From positions 1 to 64,000 of the forward strand of contig NZ_LBIO01000042.1 in assembly GCF_001280505.1 (NCBI RefSeq): 64,000 nt of DNA. The letters are read 5' to 3'. This stretch comes from Mangrovimonas sp. TPBH4 (GTDB taxonomy: Bacteria > Bacteroidota > Bacteroidia > Flavobacteriales > Flavobacteriaceae). The notes beneath the pieces were generated by a model. That model searched no databases, was not told where the DNA came from, and saw only the letters and a list, made by a program, of their open reading frames with translations. Numbering within the stretch: the stretch's first letter is position 1; each line of letters opens with the position of its first letter. Positions 8,401-16,862 of this stretch are shown here, in pieces. Position numbers and translations under genes: made by a program.

Positions 8401-10989
8401 TTTTAAACCAACGAAAGTTTTGTATGGGGCATAAGATTTTGTGAAAGCGTTTAATGAGAAATCTCCTCCGTTTTCAAAGGCACGTACCAAAAATTGGGCA
8501 TTTAGCATTCCTGGAGCGTTTTTGCCAATCTCCAGTTTTGAATTGATTTGAGCTAGACCCTCGTCATCTACATTGCCTTCAAAAATGTTGAGTTCTTCGG
8601 TGTTGAATTCTCTGGAAGGATCTACAAAGGTATAGTCCTTATAGTTTTCAAAACCGCTATAGGAAGTGCTGAATTTAGCTTTCACTTCAGCTTTTAGATT
8701 TTTTCCTGGGGCTCCATGCAACCATTTTACATCCAAAAGTCCTTTAAGAGGTGCGTTGTAACCCAAGACCTCATTATCAAAATCCAAATTTAGCTTTAGT
8801 CTGTTGGGTTTTACCGTTTCTATTTTAAGGGATTTATGGAATACTGCGCCACCAACAGAAACTTTGGCGCCATAGTTCCCTGTCTTCCCTTCGGATGATG
8901 TTGGTACGGTAAATTTGTAAAACTGATTAACATTTTGGGTAGTGACATTTTTGTAAATGAGTTTGCCGCTAGGATCCATGACTTCCATTTTTACAGGATG
9001 CCCTTTTGGAAGTTTGTTTTGGGCATCATTTAAAATAAAGGTTAGGTGCAGCGAATCGCCTGGACGCCATACGCCGCGTTCGCCATAAATATAACCTTTT
9101 AGGCCGTGTTGCAATTTGTTTCCGGAGATGTCAAATTTGCTAAGAGATAATGAATTTCCATCGTGCAGTTTGACATAAGTGGTACTTTGTCCTTTGGTAA
9201 CGATGGCAAACGCCGCATGTTTATCGGAGTCAATCAAAGTAAGACCTTCTTCGTCTGTGGAGGCTCTTGCGATTTCCTGTTGTTGGTAGTTGTAAATGGC
9301 CACCGTGGCATTAGACTCTGGATTGGTAGTTAAAATATCGGTTACCGCAAAATAATAGGAGTTGTTGGCTCCTTGTTTTACAATGGCTCCTAAGTTGGAT
9401 GCGATCAAGTTTTGCGTGATGATGCGGTCTTCGTTGTAATAGGCATCATGGCAAGGATTATTTTTCTCGTTCCAATTATAGCTGTAGTGGCGGTAGCGAT
9501 AGGTGAGATTGTCCCAATATTCTTCTTCCTTTAAATCCTCGTCTTCGGTGTCGGTTTCGGTATAATCTTCGTCATAATAATACTCTTCATCATAATAGTA
9601 TTCATCGTATTCCTCATCATCATTGGAAGTGGAGGTCGCCGAATGTGCATCGCAATGGTACAGAGAATAACTTTTGTCGAAACTTAATTCTACACGGTAG
9701 ATAGCGCCTGGTTCAGCTTGAAAACATTTGGAAAGGTCGATACTATAGGACTTCCATTTTCCTGTGTTTTCAGTTTCGTTTTGAATAAGTGGAATGGTAT
9801 GTTTGGCAATTCTTCTCCCCACTTTTCTAATGTCTCGGGAACTGTTACTGTTTAGGTTATTGTCCTGTAAAAACTGAAGCACATTGTCTTCGAAAATCTT
9901 GATAATGCGTACATCAACCGCTTTTAAGTTGACAGCTTCAAAATTGAATTTCAGTTCTTTTGAATTGGGTAGGATAGAACCGCTTCCAATCAATTTTACA
10001 TTGGGTTTAAGCTCTTCAAAGGACAGGATTTCAGAATAAGGCGTTTTTAGTTTGAAACCATCCTGGTTGGTGATGCCTTGAAAAACATCAATTTGGATAT
10101 TACCCACCAATTTAGCATCTGGATAGACTTTTAACACGTTGCCATCCACAACAAATTTTGGGGATTTTACATTTTGAATGCTTACCAAACCATCAAAATT
10201 TTGCTGTTGCTTTAACGGATCGGAGAAGTTTAGGGATAAGCACTGCTCTGGCGACTGGATTACGGACACATCTACAATAGTAAAGTTATTGGTGCCGGGA
10301 ATGGTGATTTCGCGTTCTCCTTCATTGGTGGCTTTTATGGTTTTTCCGTTCCAAGTCACCACAATTTTGGAGTCTTCCACCTTACGGTTGATACTGTCGA
10401 TTTTGAATTCGAAAACCTTGGCACTTGCACTACTTTCATTGAAAACAATACTTAGAGGCTTATTGTTTTGGGAGGCTGTAAGCAGTTCTTTGGCATTGTC
10501 AAGAGAGATTACATCTGCCGACTTGATCATACCTTCCAAATATTGCCAGTTCTTGCTGTATGATTGCAGGTTGTTGGTGGTAATGTTGAAATTTGGAGTG
10601 ATGGTTTTAAATTGAAACGTGTAATCCTTAAACTCATCAGGAATGTTTTGGTAGATGTCTTTCAATTTAACGGTTACAGTATACTCTGTTGAAGAATCCA
10701 ATGGTTCGTCAGGAGTAAATAACAAGGAATGGTCGTTAGCAACGGTCAAAGTTCCTTGAACATACGGTGATATACTAACTAATTTATCATTGATTTCCTG
10801 GCCCATTTCCCAGCCTTCCACATTTTTGGCCAAATTAATTTGAATGGGTTCGGCTACAGAGACCATTCCAGAGGTGGTGTAGCTAATGTATTCCCTGAAC
10901 TTAAAAATATTGTCAGGTTCTTCGTTCTTTTTACAGGATACGGCAAGCGCCATCACAAGTGCGATAGCAAATAATTTTCTTAGAAGCAT
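5410..10989 (-). CDS. alpha-2-macroglobulin family lipoprotein
   Basis: An 1859-residue lipoprotein. MLLRKLFAIALVMALAVSC gives a lipobox with Cys19, so it should be membrane-anchored in the periplasm. An N-terminal Ig-like region and several macroglobulin beta-domains (about 30-1050) precede the A2M core (GPFTLKAGETRTHNLKLP, about 1210). The thioester motif GCVEQ is intact (Cys1413), inside the alpha/alpha-toroid domain (YPHGCVEQ ... GGMSYWMGEASANDWGT). Bacterial A2Ms trap attacking proteases by covalent thioester capture and are thought to protect the periplasm after envelope damage. Unusual here is an acidic, tyrosine-rich stretch at about 453-491 within a macroglobulin domain. There is no penicillin-binding protein 1C gene next to it, unlike the enterobacterial arrangement. 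It appears to be transcribed alone. Confidence 0.9.
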   Translation of the reverse strand: MLLRKLFAIALVMALAVSCKKNEEPDNIFKFREYISYTTSGMVSVAEPIQINLAKNVEGWEMGQEINDKLVSISPYVQGTLTVANDHSLLFTPDEPLDSSTEYTVTVKLKDIYQNIPDEFKDYTFQFKTITPNFNITTNNLQSYSKNWQYLEGMIKSADVISLDNAKELLTASQNNKPLSIVFNESSASAKVFEFKIDSINRKVEDSKIVVTWNGKTIKATNEGEREITIPGTNNFTIVDVSVIQSPEQCLSLNFSDPLKQQQNFDGLVSIQNVKSPKFVVDGNVLKVYPDAKLVGNIQIDVFQGITNQDGFKLKTPYSEILSFEELKPNVKLIGSGSILPNSKELKFNFEAVNLKAVDVRIIKIFEDNVLQFLQDNNLNSNSSRDIRKVGRRIAKHTIPLIQNETENTGKWKSYSIDLSKCFQAEPGAIYRVELSFDKSYSLYHCDAHSATSTSNDDEEYDEYYYDEEYYYDEDYTETDTEDEDLKEEEYWDNLTYRYRHYSYNWNEKNNPCHDAYYNEDRIITQNLIASNLGAIVKQGANNSYYFAVTDILTTNPESNATVAIYNYQQQEIARASTDEEGLTLIDSDKHAAFAIVTKGQSTTYVKLHDGNSLSLSKFDISGNKLQHGLKGYIYGERGVWRPGDSLHLTFILNDAQNKLPKGHPVKMEVMDPSGKLIYKNVTTQNVNQFYKFTVPTSSEGKTGNYGAKVSVGGAVFHKSLKIETVKPNRLKLNLDFDNEVLGYNAPLKGLLDVKWLHGAPGKNLKAEVKAKFSTSYSGFENYKDYTFVDPSREFNTEELNIFEGNVDDEGLAQINSKLEIGKNAPGMLNAQFLVRAFENGGDFSLNAFTKSYAPYKTFVGLKSPKGNAYGSLPTEEDQTFDIVVVDKDGKPVQRDGLEVKVYKIEWRWWWNSSYDNLSSYASSSYHTPFFNTTIDTDSKGKGTFKVNVPDYRRGRYLIRVIDPASGHATGRTVYFYKNWWQKAPSADKEAAKMLVFAADKEKYNVGETAKITFQSGSEGRALVSVENGTEVIDFNWVKTQPGETTVELPITSLMAPNVFINISLLQPHAISANDLPIRLYGVIPIMVEDPDTRLEPELKMPDVLRPEQTFEISVSEKQDKPMTYTIAMVEEGLLDLTRFKTPNAWDTFYAREALGVKTWDIYDDVIGAYSGSIDQVFAVGGDGYATAGKNKKANRFKPVVSYIGPFTLKAGETRTHNLKLPNYIGAVRTMVVAGNNQTEAYGSTDKSVQVKKPLMVLASLPRKLSPGEKVTLPVTVFAMEDKVKTVNLSLKLSNGITIEGDPSQTLSFSKPGEQMAYFSLDVSKAKGISTVEVIAKGSGEQSSYKVEMDVINPNPISSKAIDSILEGNTNKTIDFATFGVPGSNSATVEFSTLPPMDFTRRLQYLIQYPHGCVEQTTSSVFPQLYLGDIFDLTGDKKKAIQSNIENGIKRLSHFQTANGGMSYWMGEASANDWGTSYAGHFMLEAEKKGFVLPLTFKSNWLQYQRQAARDWRPSYRSHNSDLAQAYRLYTLALAGAPDLAAMNRLREFTELSNEAKWRLAAAYALAGQKEASGQISNSANIHFKSSQYNYYTYGSVERNRAMALETMVLTKNPKMRETAEYIANSLSSNKWMSTQTTAYCLMSMAKMVNANGGKALNLAYTFNGKTETINTKNAIAQRQLKVSEGTNTITFSNNINNTVYVRILNSGKLPLGEELTEQRGLSVSVVYKDLGGNPVDITKLQQGQDFVATVKVSNLKEENVNDIALTQIFPSGWEIVNTRFTDFGDTTVSQARYTDIRDDRVNFYFDLSKKGPQDTKTFNIMLNASYLGTYYLPGIQVEAMYDNDYLVRNKGKRVDVVK

Positions 10990-11157
10990 AGGTTGGTGGT
11001 GATAAAATGAATGAACTTAATTGTAAGAAATCGTGCGTGGTTTCTTGTTAAAATAATTACGTTCAATGGGTTAGGTTTAGATTCGGTTTGGTTGTTAAAT
11101 TTGTCTTAAAATGATGGTGTAAAGGGCTAAAGTTAACACTTATAAAGCAATGTGGAC

Positions 11158-11189
11158 TTTATAAAAGCGACTTATTATTAGTATATTCG
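11158..11189 (+). promoter_or_regulatory. candidate promoter of the aldehyde dehydrogenase gene
   Basis: A TTTA (-33-like) at 11158-11161 is spaced 20 bases from TATATTCG (-7-like) at 11182-11189. This fits the Bacteroidota TTTG / TAnnTTTG pattern with one deviation in each box. The start codon is 36 bases downstream. Confidence 0.5.
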
Positions 11190-11225
11190 CAAAAAAGCAA
11201 ACAAATAATTCAAAAATTTTAAATT

Positions 11226-12779
11226 ATGCAGGCAGTTGCAATAGATTTCGGGATAGAAAAAGCCCTAGAGGAATTAGGGGTAAAAGATATAAATGAAGGG
11301 ACTTCTACAGGATCTCAAAGTTTTTCAAATGGTGATATTATTGAAAGTTTTTCTCCAGTAGATGGACAACTTATTGCCAAGGTAAAATCTACCACAAAGG
11401 AAGATTATGAAAGGGTTATGGAGTCGGCAACTTCTGCCTTCAAAATTTGGCGTAGTACTCCTGCTCCTCAAAGAGGGGAGATTGTAAGGCAGTTTGGAGA
11501 TAAATTGAGAGAGAAAAAGGAAGCGCTAGGAAAATTGGTATCCTATGAAATGGGGAAATCGTACCAAGAAGGCTTGGGTGAAGTTCAGGAAATGATAGAC
11601 ATCTGCGATTTTGCTGTTGGTTTGTCGCGTCAATTGCATGGTTTGACTATGCATTCAGAACGTCCAGGGCATAGAATGTATGAGCAGTATCATCCTTTGG
11701 GTGTGGTTGGCATTATTTCGGCCTTTAATTTTCCGGTAGCAGTTTGGTCCTGGAATACGGCATTGGCTTGGGTATGTGGTGATGTGTGTGTGTGGAAACC
11801 AAGTGAAAAGGCATCGCTTTGTGGGGTGGCTTGCCAAAATTTGGCCGCTGAAGTTTTTGCTGCCAATAATTTGCCTGAAGGAATTTCCTGTTTGATTAAT
11901 GGAGATTATCGCGTAGGGGAGTTTATGACTAAGGATACTCGAGTACCTTTAATATCTGCAACAGGTTCTACCCGAATGGGAAAAATTGTAGCACAGGAAG
12001 TGGCCGCTCGTTTAGGAAAATCTTTATTGGAACTGGGAGGAAACAATGCCATTATTGTAACGCCAGATGCCGATATCAAGATGACAGTTATTGGAGCTGT
12101 GTTTGGAGCTGTGGGAACCTGTGGACAACGTTGCACCTCTACTCGTCGATTGATTATTCACGATAGTATTTATGATAAAGTGAAGCAGGCCATAGTGGAT
12201 GCTTACAAGCAATTGCGGATAGGAAACCCACTAGATCAACACAATCATGTTGGGCCGTTAATTGATAAGGATGCTGTTGCTAATTATGAAGCAGCTTTGG
12301 CTAAAGTGGTTGCTGAAGGTGGTGAAATTTTGGTTGAAGGCGGAGTGCTTAGCGGAGAAGGATATGAAAGTGGTTGTTATGTAAAACCCGCTATTGCTGA
12401 AGCACAACCTGAATTTGAAATCGTGCAGCACGAGACTTTTGCGCCAGTATTGTACTTATTGAAATATTCTGGAGATGTGGAAAATGCCATTGAGATTCAG
12501 AATGGTGTTGCTCAAGGTTTGAGCTCTGCAATTATGACCAATAATTTACGTGAAGCAGAACGCTTTTTGTCGGTTGCAGGGTCTGATTGTGGAATTGCCA
12601 ATGTAAATATTGGAACTTCAGGCGCCGAAATTGGAGGTGCTTTTGGAGGTGAAAAGGAAACCGGTGGCGGACGAGAGTCTGGAAGTGATGCTTGGAAAGT
12701 GTATATGCGTCGTCAAACCAATACGATTAACTATACTACTGAGCTGCCATTGGCACAAGGAATTAAATTCGACTTGTAG
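11226..12779 (+). CDS. ALDH7-family aldehyde dehydrogenase (aminoadipate-semialdehyde type)
   Basis: A protein of 517 residues, normal for an NAD(P)-dependent aldehyde dehydrogenase. The catalytic pair is present: Glu about 269 in LLELGGNNA and nucleophile Cys303 in GTCGQRCTSTRR. The substrate-facing signatures HGLTMHSERPGHRMYEQYHPLG, GISCLINGD and the Cys-loop GTCGQRCTSTRR resemble antiquitin (ALDH7A1) and bacterial AmaB/Pcd, which oxidise L-2-aminoadipate 6-semialdehyde in lysine catabolism. The lysine-degradation role is inferred from family resemblance; no other lysine-catabolic gene is adjacent. It is cytoplasmic and monocistronic, with its own promoter-like boxes and terminator. Confidence 0.88.
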   Translation: MQAVAIDFGIEKALEELGVKDINEGTSTGSQSFSNGDIIESFSPVDGQLIAKVKSTTKEDYERVMESATSAFKIWRSTPAPQRGEIVRQFGDKLREKKEALGKLVSYEMGKSYQEGLGEVQEMIDICDFAVGLSRQLHGLTMHSERPGHRMYEQYHPLGVVGIISAFNFPVAVWSWNTALAWVCGDVCVWKPSEKASLCGVACQNLAAEVFAANNLPEGISCLINGDYRVGEFMTKDTRVPLISATGSTRMGKIVAQEVAARLGKSLLELGGNNAIIVTPDADIKMTVIGAVFGAVGTCGQRCTSTRRLIIHDSIYDKVKQAIVDAYKQLRIGNPLDQHNHVGPLIDKDAVANYEAALAKVVAEGGEILVEGGVLSGEGYESGCYVKPAIAEAQPEFEIVQHETFAPVLYLLKYSGDVENAIEIQNGVAQGLSSAIMTNNLREAERFLSVAGSDCGIANVNIGTSGAEIGGAFGGEKETGGGRESGSDAWKVYMRRQTNTINYTTELPLAQGIKFDL

Positions 12780-12796
12780 AAGACGATCTATAGTTA

Positions 12797-12828
12797 GAAA
12801 AGCTCCATTGAAAAATGGGGCTTTTTTT
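12797..12828 (+). terminator. Rho-independent terminator of the aldehyde dehydrogenase gene
   Basis: AAAAGCTCCATT and AATGGGGCTTTT flank a short A-rich loop and are followed by seven Ts. The stem closely resembles the one at 1726-1759. Confidence 0.85.
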
Positions 12829-12968
12829 GTTTAAAGCAGATTGGGTGTACTTGTAAATAATTTCATCTGTTACCTTATTTTAAGTCAGAAAAATTTTCCT
12901 TATTCATTTATGTTAAAATTTGCTCAAAATTTAGTAATTTCAAGGTTAATTAATTAATCCTTAGCTAG

Positions 12969-13868
12969 ATGAGTAAATTAACGTACCAACTCGGTATTTT
13001 GATTACAATCCTTCTTGGCGCAATTTTAAACTATTATTACTGTTGTGATGTAGAGGAAATTGTCGTTGAAGAGATTGTTTCAGAACCAATGATTGAACCA
13101 ACCAAAAATCCATTTTTGGTTCAAGATGCAAATGGCAATTTGGATGTGAATGTTAATGACAACTTTAACTTCAAAGCATCAGAAATGGCCATTTTAGAAC
13201 CGCTTTCCGAAAGGGTTGTAGGCGGTGTGACCCAATTGTCGGCCTATTTGGCTGAACATCCAGACAAATCTGTAAGTATAACCGGATATTATAAAAGCGA
13301 TGAGCCTAACCATACAGCTTACCCCAATTTAGGCTTGGCAAGGGCGGGAGCCGTCAAAAACTATTTTGTATCCAAGGGGATTTCTTCCCGAGTCATCGAC
13401 ACACATGGCAAGCTTTATGATGCTATGGTTCCCGATGCGGACAATATTTATTACGGTCCGGTAGAGTTTGCTGTGGCAACTACTGGAGATCATGGTGACT
13501 TGGATGCTTTGGCAGACGAAATCAATAAGGATCCTCTGGTGTTAAATTTTGGTATTGACAAGTTTGTCATAAACCTTACTGAAGAACAACGGCATAAATT
13601 CGCTAAAATATCTCGCTACTTGGATAAGGTGGATGGAGCCACTTGTACAATTGTAGGGCATACCGATACCACGGGGCCAGAAGACCACAATATGGTCTTA
13701 GCTCAGGAGCGTGCCGATTTTGCCAAAGCCTATTTGGTGGCACATCACATTCCCGAGGCTAAAGTCATGACCGAATCCAAGGGGTCTTCAGAACCTATTG
13801 CCGACAATAGTACTACCGAAGGGCGTGCTGCTAACCGAAGAACCATTGTAACCGTTAACAAACCATAA
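12969..13868 (+). CDS. OmpA-family protein with two tandem OmpA-like domains
   Basis: A protein of 299 residues. An N-terminal hydrophobic segment (about 8-22) is followed by a cysteine pair and an acidic linker. It acts either as a membrane anchor or as an uncleaved signal. Two OmpA-like modules follow: a degenerate one (about 60-165; GYYKSDEPNHTAYPNLGLARAGAVKNYF) and a canonical one (about 180-296) with the peptidoglycan-contact motifs GHTDTTG and LAQERA and the closing NRRTIV. It probably tethers the envelope to peptidoglycan. The next gene begins 16 bases later, so the two are likely co-transcribed and work together. The paired OmpA and HHH genes are discussed as a finding. Confidence 0.8.
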   Translation: MSKLTYQLGILITILLGAILNYYYCCDVEEIVVEEIVSEPMIEPTKNPFLVQDANGNLDVNVNDNFNFKASEMAILEPLSERVVGGVTQLSAYLAEHPDKSVSITGYYKSDEPNHTAYPNLGLARAGAVKNYFVSKGISSRVIDTHGKLYDAMVPDADNIYYGPVEFAVATTGDHGDLDALADEINKDPLVLNFGIDKFVINLTEEQRHKFAKISRYLDKVDGATCTIVGHTDTTGPEDHNMVLAQERADFAKAYLVAHHIPEAKVMTESKGSSEPIADNSTTEGRAANRRTIVTVNKP

Positions 13869-13884
13869 ACCAAAAAGATAAATT

Positions 13885-14409
13885 ATGAACATGTGTAGTT
13901 TAATTCCAATTATAGTAGGCGCTATTTGTGCGCTCTTAGGGTATCTGTTAGGAAAAATGCTTGGAAAAGGACCTGACAATACCGCAGAAATTCAAGCTTT
14001 GAAAAATAAGATAGCAGAACTAGAGGGTAATTTAAAATCCTGTAAAGATAAATTAGGAGCGCTTCAAATGCAGGATAGCCGTATGGCTGCTGCTATGGCG
14101 CATGCCCCGATTCCTTTTAATGCGGCAGAAGCCAAGGCTATTTTTGGAAAAGCAATTAAGGAAAATGATCTTACAATTGTAGAAGGTATTGGTCCTAAAA
14201 TTCAAGAATTGTTCCATAAACATGGTGTGCATACTTGGAAAGCACTATCTGAATGTAGCGTGGCCAAATGTCAAGAAGTGTTGGATGATGGAGGAGAAGC
14301 CTATAAAATCCACAACCCAAAAACTTGGCCAAAACAGGCTTTGTTGGCCTATGAAGGTAAGTGGAAGGAACTTTTTGATTGGCAACAAGAGCTCGATGGA
14401 GGTCTTTAA
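13885..14409 (+). CDS. membrane-anchored helix-hairpin-helix protein
   Basis: A protein of 174 residues. The N-terminal transmembrane helix (about 5-26, with a GxxxG-like GYLLGKMLGKG) is followed by a short coiled coil (about 33-58) and a soluble C-terminal domain. The C-terminal domain carries a helix-hairpin-helix signature (LTIVEGIGPKIQELFHKHGV, about 90-112, then WKALSECSVAKCQEVLD). Such domains are commonly annotated as predicted 5' DNA nuclease or DUF4332-like; the HHH implies nucleic-acid or protein binding, but no catalytic residues can be named. It sits directly behind an OmpA protein, which suggests an envelope-linked role. A rho-independent terminator closes this two-gene unit. Confidence 0.75.
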   Translation: MNMCSLIPIIVGAICALLGYLLGKMLGKGPDNTAEIQALKNKIAELEGNLKSCKDKLGALQMQDSRMAAAMAHAPIPFNAAEAKAIFGKAIKENDLTIVEGIGPKIQELFHKHGVHTWKALSECSVAKCQEVLDDGGEAYKIHNPKTWPKQALLAYEGKWKELFDWQQELDGGL

Positions 14410-14428
14410 TATCAATCCAAAATTAAAA

Positions 14429-14465
14429 GCAAAGCCGTTTCAAATTTCGAAACGGCTTTTTCTTT
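14429..14465 (+). terminator. Rho-independent terminator of the OmpA-HHH unit
   Basis: AAAGCCGTTTC and GAAACGGCTTT enclose a 7-base loop and are followed by TTTCTTTT. Confidence 0.85.
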
Positions 14466-14489
14466 TGCAGGATTGGATGTAAAAACAAA

Positions 14490-14530
14490 ACCCTATTTCA
14501 ATGCCGAACTTTTATCGGGAGAAATAGGGT
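14490..14530 (-). terminator. nested hairpin terminator of the SDR-AlbA_2 unit
   Basis: An outer stem ACCCTATTTC / GAAATAGGGT (14490-14499 and 14521-14530) encloses a smaller stem CCGA / TCGG. Read on the minus strand it is followed by TTTTGTTTTT, a good terminator tract. It lies about 115 bases past the stop of the leftward gene. Confidence 0.65.
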
Positions 14531-14645
14531 ATGTATTTAATTGATTAATAGCTAGGCTAAATTCGTGAAAAAGAAGTTGATGGATTTACGGAAATCTATA
14601 ACTGGTATCAAAAAATGTATAATCGGTAAAGGTCGAAAAGACCAT

Positions 14646-15779
14646 TTAACTGTATTTCACTTTTCTTAAAATTCGCATGGCATCCTTGTAAGAATCGTAG
14701 ATGCTTTCGCTGTATTGCCTTAAGTATGGTTTGGCTTCGTTCAGCTTGTCAATGGCGTTGTGGAATAGGTTTAGATAGCAGATTAAATAGGTCTCAGGAA
14801 GGTTTCTTAGGTCCGCAAGTTCATTGGGTGTTAGGGTGAGTCCTTTTTTTAGTTTAGCCAATAAAGTGTTGTTGGTGTTGTAAATGTGGTGCAAAACCTT
14901 TTTATCGAATTGAGGGGGCTGAAACAATAATTTGGCGTCTATATTGTAATTGGCGTTGTCCTCAAAACTGATAAGCGTTTCTTCCAAGGGGTAATATCTA
15001 TAGGAATTTTGAAGCCCTAATTTTACATATTCAATAATCTTGAAACTATTGTCGTCGTAACTAATGGAAACCTCGTCTAGATTGGAAAAGAAAATCCGAA
15101 CTTGTTCATTCACCAATTCAATATCTACCCTTGAAAAGAAAATTTCATCCTTAACAGTTTTTTTCTTTCCAGACCAGCACAATACAAAGTATTCCTTGAA
15201 AACCTTGTACTGCGGGTTGTAATCCTTGCGCTTGTTCATGAAATCGAACACGCCATCCAAAGTGTATTCAATATTGTTTTGGGAGTGGTGCTCTATAGCT
15301 GCTACGATTTTGGAATTAACATCCTTAATTTCAACATCGAAAACTTTGGGCATGCTCATGCTGCCTTCCCTGAAAAACACAGAGCCTCCGTAGTATTTCC
15401 AAATGTTTTTCCGAAGGGAGGTAATCTCACCAATGGGCCTAATGGTTACCAAACCCACCACTTTGTTGTCTGGCAAATGAGGAAAGGGAATGTTCTCATA
15501 TTGCACGATGGGTGGGTTGGTTAAATAGGCGTTTATCAGGTTTTGAATCTTACTGTCGTCAAAGAAATCTACACCCCAAATTTTATTGTCTTCATCATCG
15601 ACACCAATGACGATGTAGGAATTGTTTTTGGGGTTGCTGTTGGAAAGCGCGCAGATATGTTTTAAAAATTTGGCCTTTCCTTCCTTCTGGCTAATATCAA
15701 TTTTTCGCTTCTTATCATAAAAACTGTTCTCGTCGTTATGTGCGAGCAAGTTTTTAATAAGTAAGCGTTTATTGATCAT
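14646..15779 (-). CDS. AlbA_2 (Schlafen-like) domain protein
   Basis: A cytoplasmic protein of 377 residues. The N-terminal half (about 20-150) matches the AlbA_2 / AAA_4-associated putative DNA-binding domain: KEGKAKFLKHICALSNS, then YIVIGVDDEDNKIWGVDFFDD, then the closing YYGGSVFFREGSMS. These proteins are often annotated as ATP-binding or as transcriptional regulators; no Walker A motif is visible, so ATP binding is not supported by the sequence. The C-terminal half (about 180-377) is mostly alpha/beta and unrecognised. It follows the SDR gene by 18 bases on the same strand and is probably co-transcribed with it. Regulatory or stress roles are possible but not shown. Confidence 0.75.
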   Translation of the reverse strand: MINKRLLIKNLLAHNDENSFYDKKRKIDISQKEGKAKFLKHICALSNSNPKNNSYIVIGVDDEDNKIWGVDFFDDSKIQNLINAYLTNPPIVQYENIPFPHLPDNKVVGLVTIRPIGEITSLRKNIWKYYGGSVFFREGSMSMPKVFDVEIKDVNSKIVAAIEHHSQNNIEYTLDGVFDFMNKRKDYNPQYKVFKEYFVLCWSGKKKTVKDEIFFSRVDIELVNEQVRIFFSNLDEVSISYDDNSFKIIEYVKLGLQNSYRYYPLEETLISFEDNANYNIDAKLLFQPPQFDKKVLHHIYNTNNTLLAKLKKGLTLTPNELADLRNLPETYLICYLNLFHNAIDKLNEAKPYLRQYSESIYDSYKDAMRILRKVKYS

Positions 15780-15797
15780 TTAGCTGTTTCTTAAAGG

Positions 15798-16550
15798 TTA
15801 GAGTTCTTTTTTAACGATGGTTGAGGAGGCTTGTGCCGTTGGGAAGACCAGTAAGTCCGCCACGTTGACATGAGAAGGACGTGATACCACAAAATAAATG
15901 ATCTCGGCAATGTCTTCGGCCTGAAGCGCTTCAAATCCTTTGTAAACGGTATCCGCTACAGGATCACCTTTAAAACGAACTTGAGAGAATTCAGTTTCTA
16001 CCATCCCGGGATTCACGGCACTTACCTTGATGCCAAATTGGTTAAGGTCAATGCGCATTCCTTCCGTTATTGCCAATACGGCATGTTTGCTTCCGCAGTA
16101 AACATTTCCTTTGGGGTATACTTCTTTTCCTGCCGAAGACCCAATGTTGATAATATGCCCAGAGTGGCGTTTCGTCATTCCTGGAATTACTGCTTTACTC
16201 ACATACAAAAGTCCTTTCACGTTAATGTCCATCATGGCATCCCAATCGTCAAGAGAGCCATTTTGTATAGGATCCAGTCCATGGGCGTTACCCGCATTGT
16301 TGATTAAAATATCGATGTTTTTGAAATCGTCGGGCAAGGAAGCAATGGCATCTAAGGTGGCTTCTTTATCTCTTACGTCGAAGTTTAAAGTAATCACGTT
16401 GGTCTCTTTCTTAAGGGCTTCTTCAATAGTGTCCAAACGTTCTTGTCGTCTGCCGCATAAAACCAATTGAATGCCGTTTTTGGCAAAAATATGGGCTGTG
16501 GCGCGTCCAATTCCGCTGGTTGCTCCGGTGATTAAAGCAGTTTTTTTCAT
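15798..16550 (-). CDS. SDR oxidoreductase, YdfG-like 3-hydroxy acid dehydrogenase
   Basis: A classical short-chain dehydrogenase of 250 residues. It has the cofactor glycine motif TGATSGIG (about 8-15), CGRRQERL at the end of the second strand (favouring NADP), NNAG (about 88), catalytic Ser in INIGSSAG and the YCGSK Tyr-Lys pair (about 150-155). The PGMVETEFSQVRFKGD segment resembles YdfG, which acts on serine, L-allo-threonine and malonic semialdehyde. The substrate here is inferred from resemblance only. It is cytoplasmic and the first gene of a leftward two-gene unit with the AlbA_2 protein. Confidence 0.82.
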   Translation of the reverse strand: MKKTALITGATSGIGRATAHIFAKNGIQLVLCGRRQERLDTIEEALKKETNVITLNFDVRDKEATLDAIASLPDDFKNIDILINNAGNAHGLDPIQNGSLDDWDAMMDINVKGLLYVSKAVIPGMTKRHSGHIINIGSSAGKEVYPKGNVYCGSKHAVLAITEGMRIDLNQFGIKVSAVNPGMVETEFSQVRFKGDPVADTVYKGFEALQAEDIAEIIYFVVSRPSHVNVADLLVFPTAQASSTIVKKEL

Positions 16551-16862
16551 TGATTTTATATTAACTAGGTAATTTTAGCGTTTATGATGTTAGATTATTG
16601 CAAAAATGCCTTTTCTAAATTCAGAAATGACATAAATTTGCAAACTTTTTTGGCGATACAAGCCTCTGAAAACAAAACTAAAGTTACAGAATTGTATAAA
16701 AATACGGGAAGTTGAAGAGAGCTAATTTGTGAAGTTTGAGCTGTTTGTGTTTGAATGTTTTTGTAATTGGTTGTTTTTTAAGTGTGTATGGCTGTTTGAG
16801 TGAGTTGAATAATCTAAAAGTAGAATATGCTGCGTATATATAGACAAAACCCCAAATTAATT

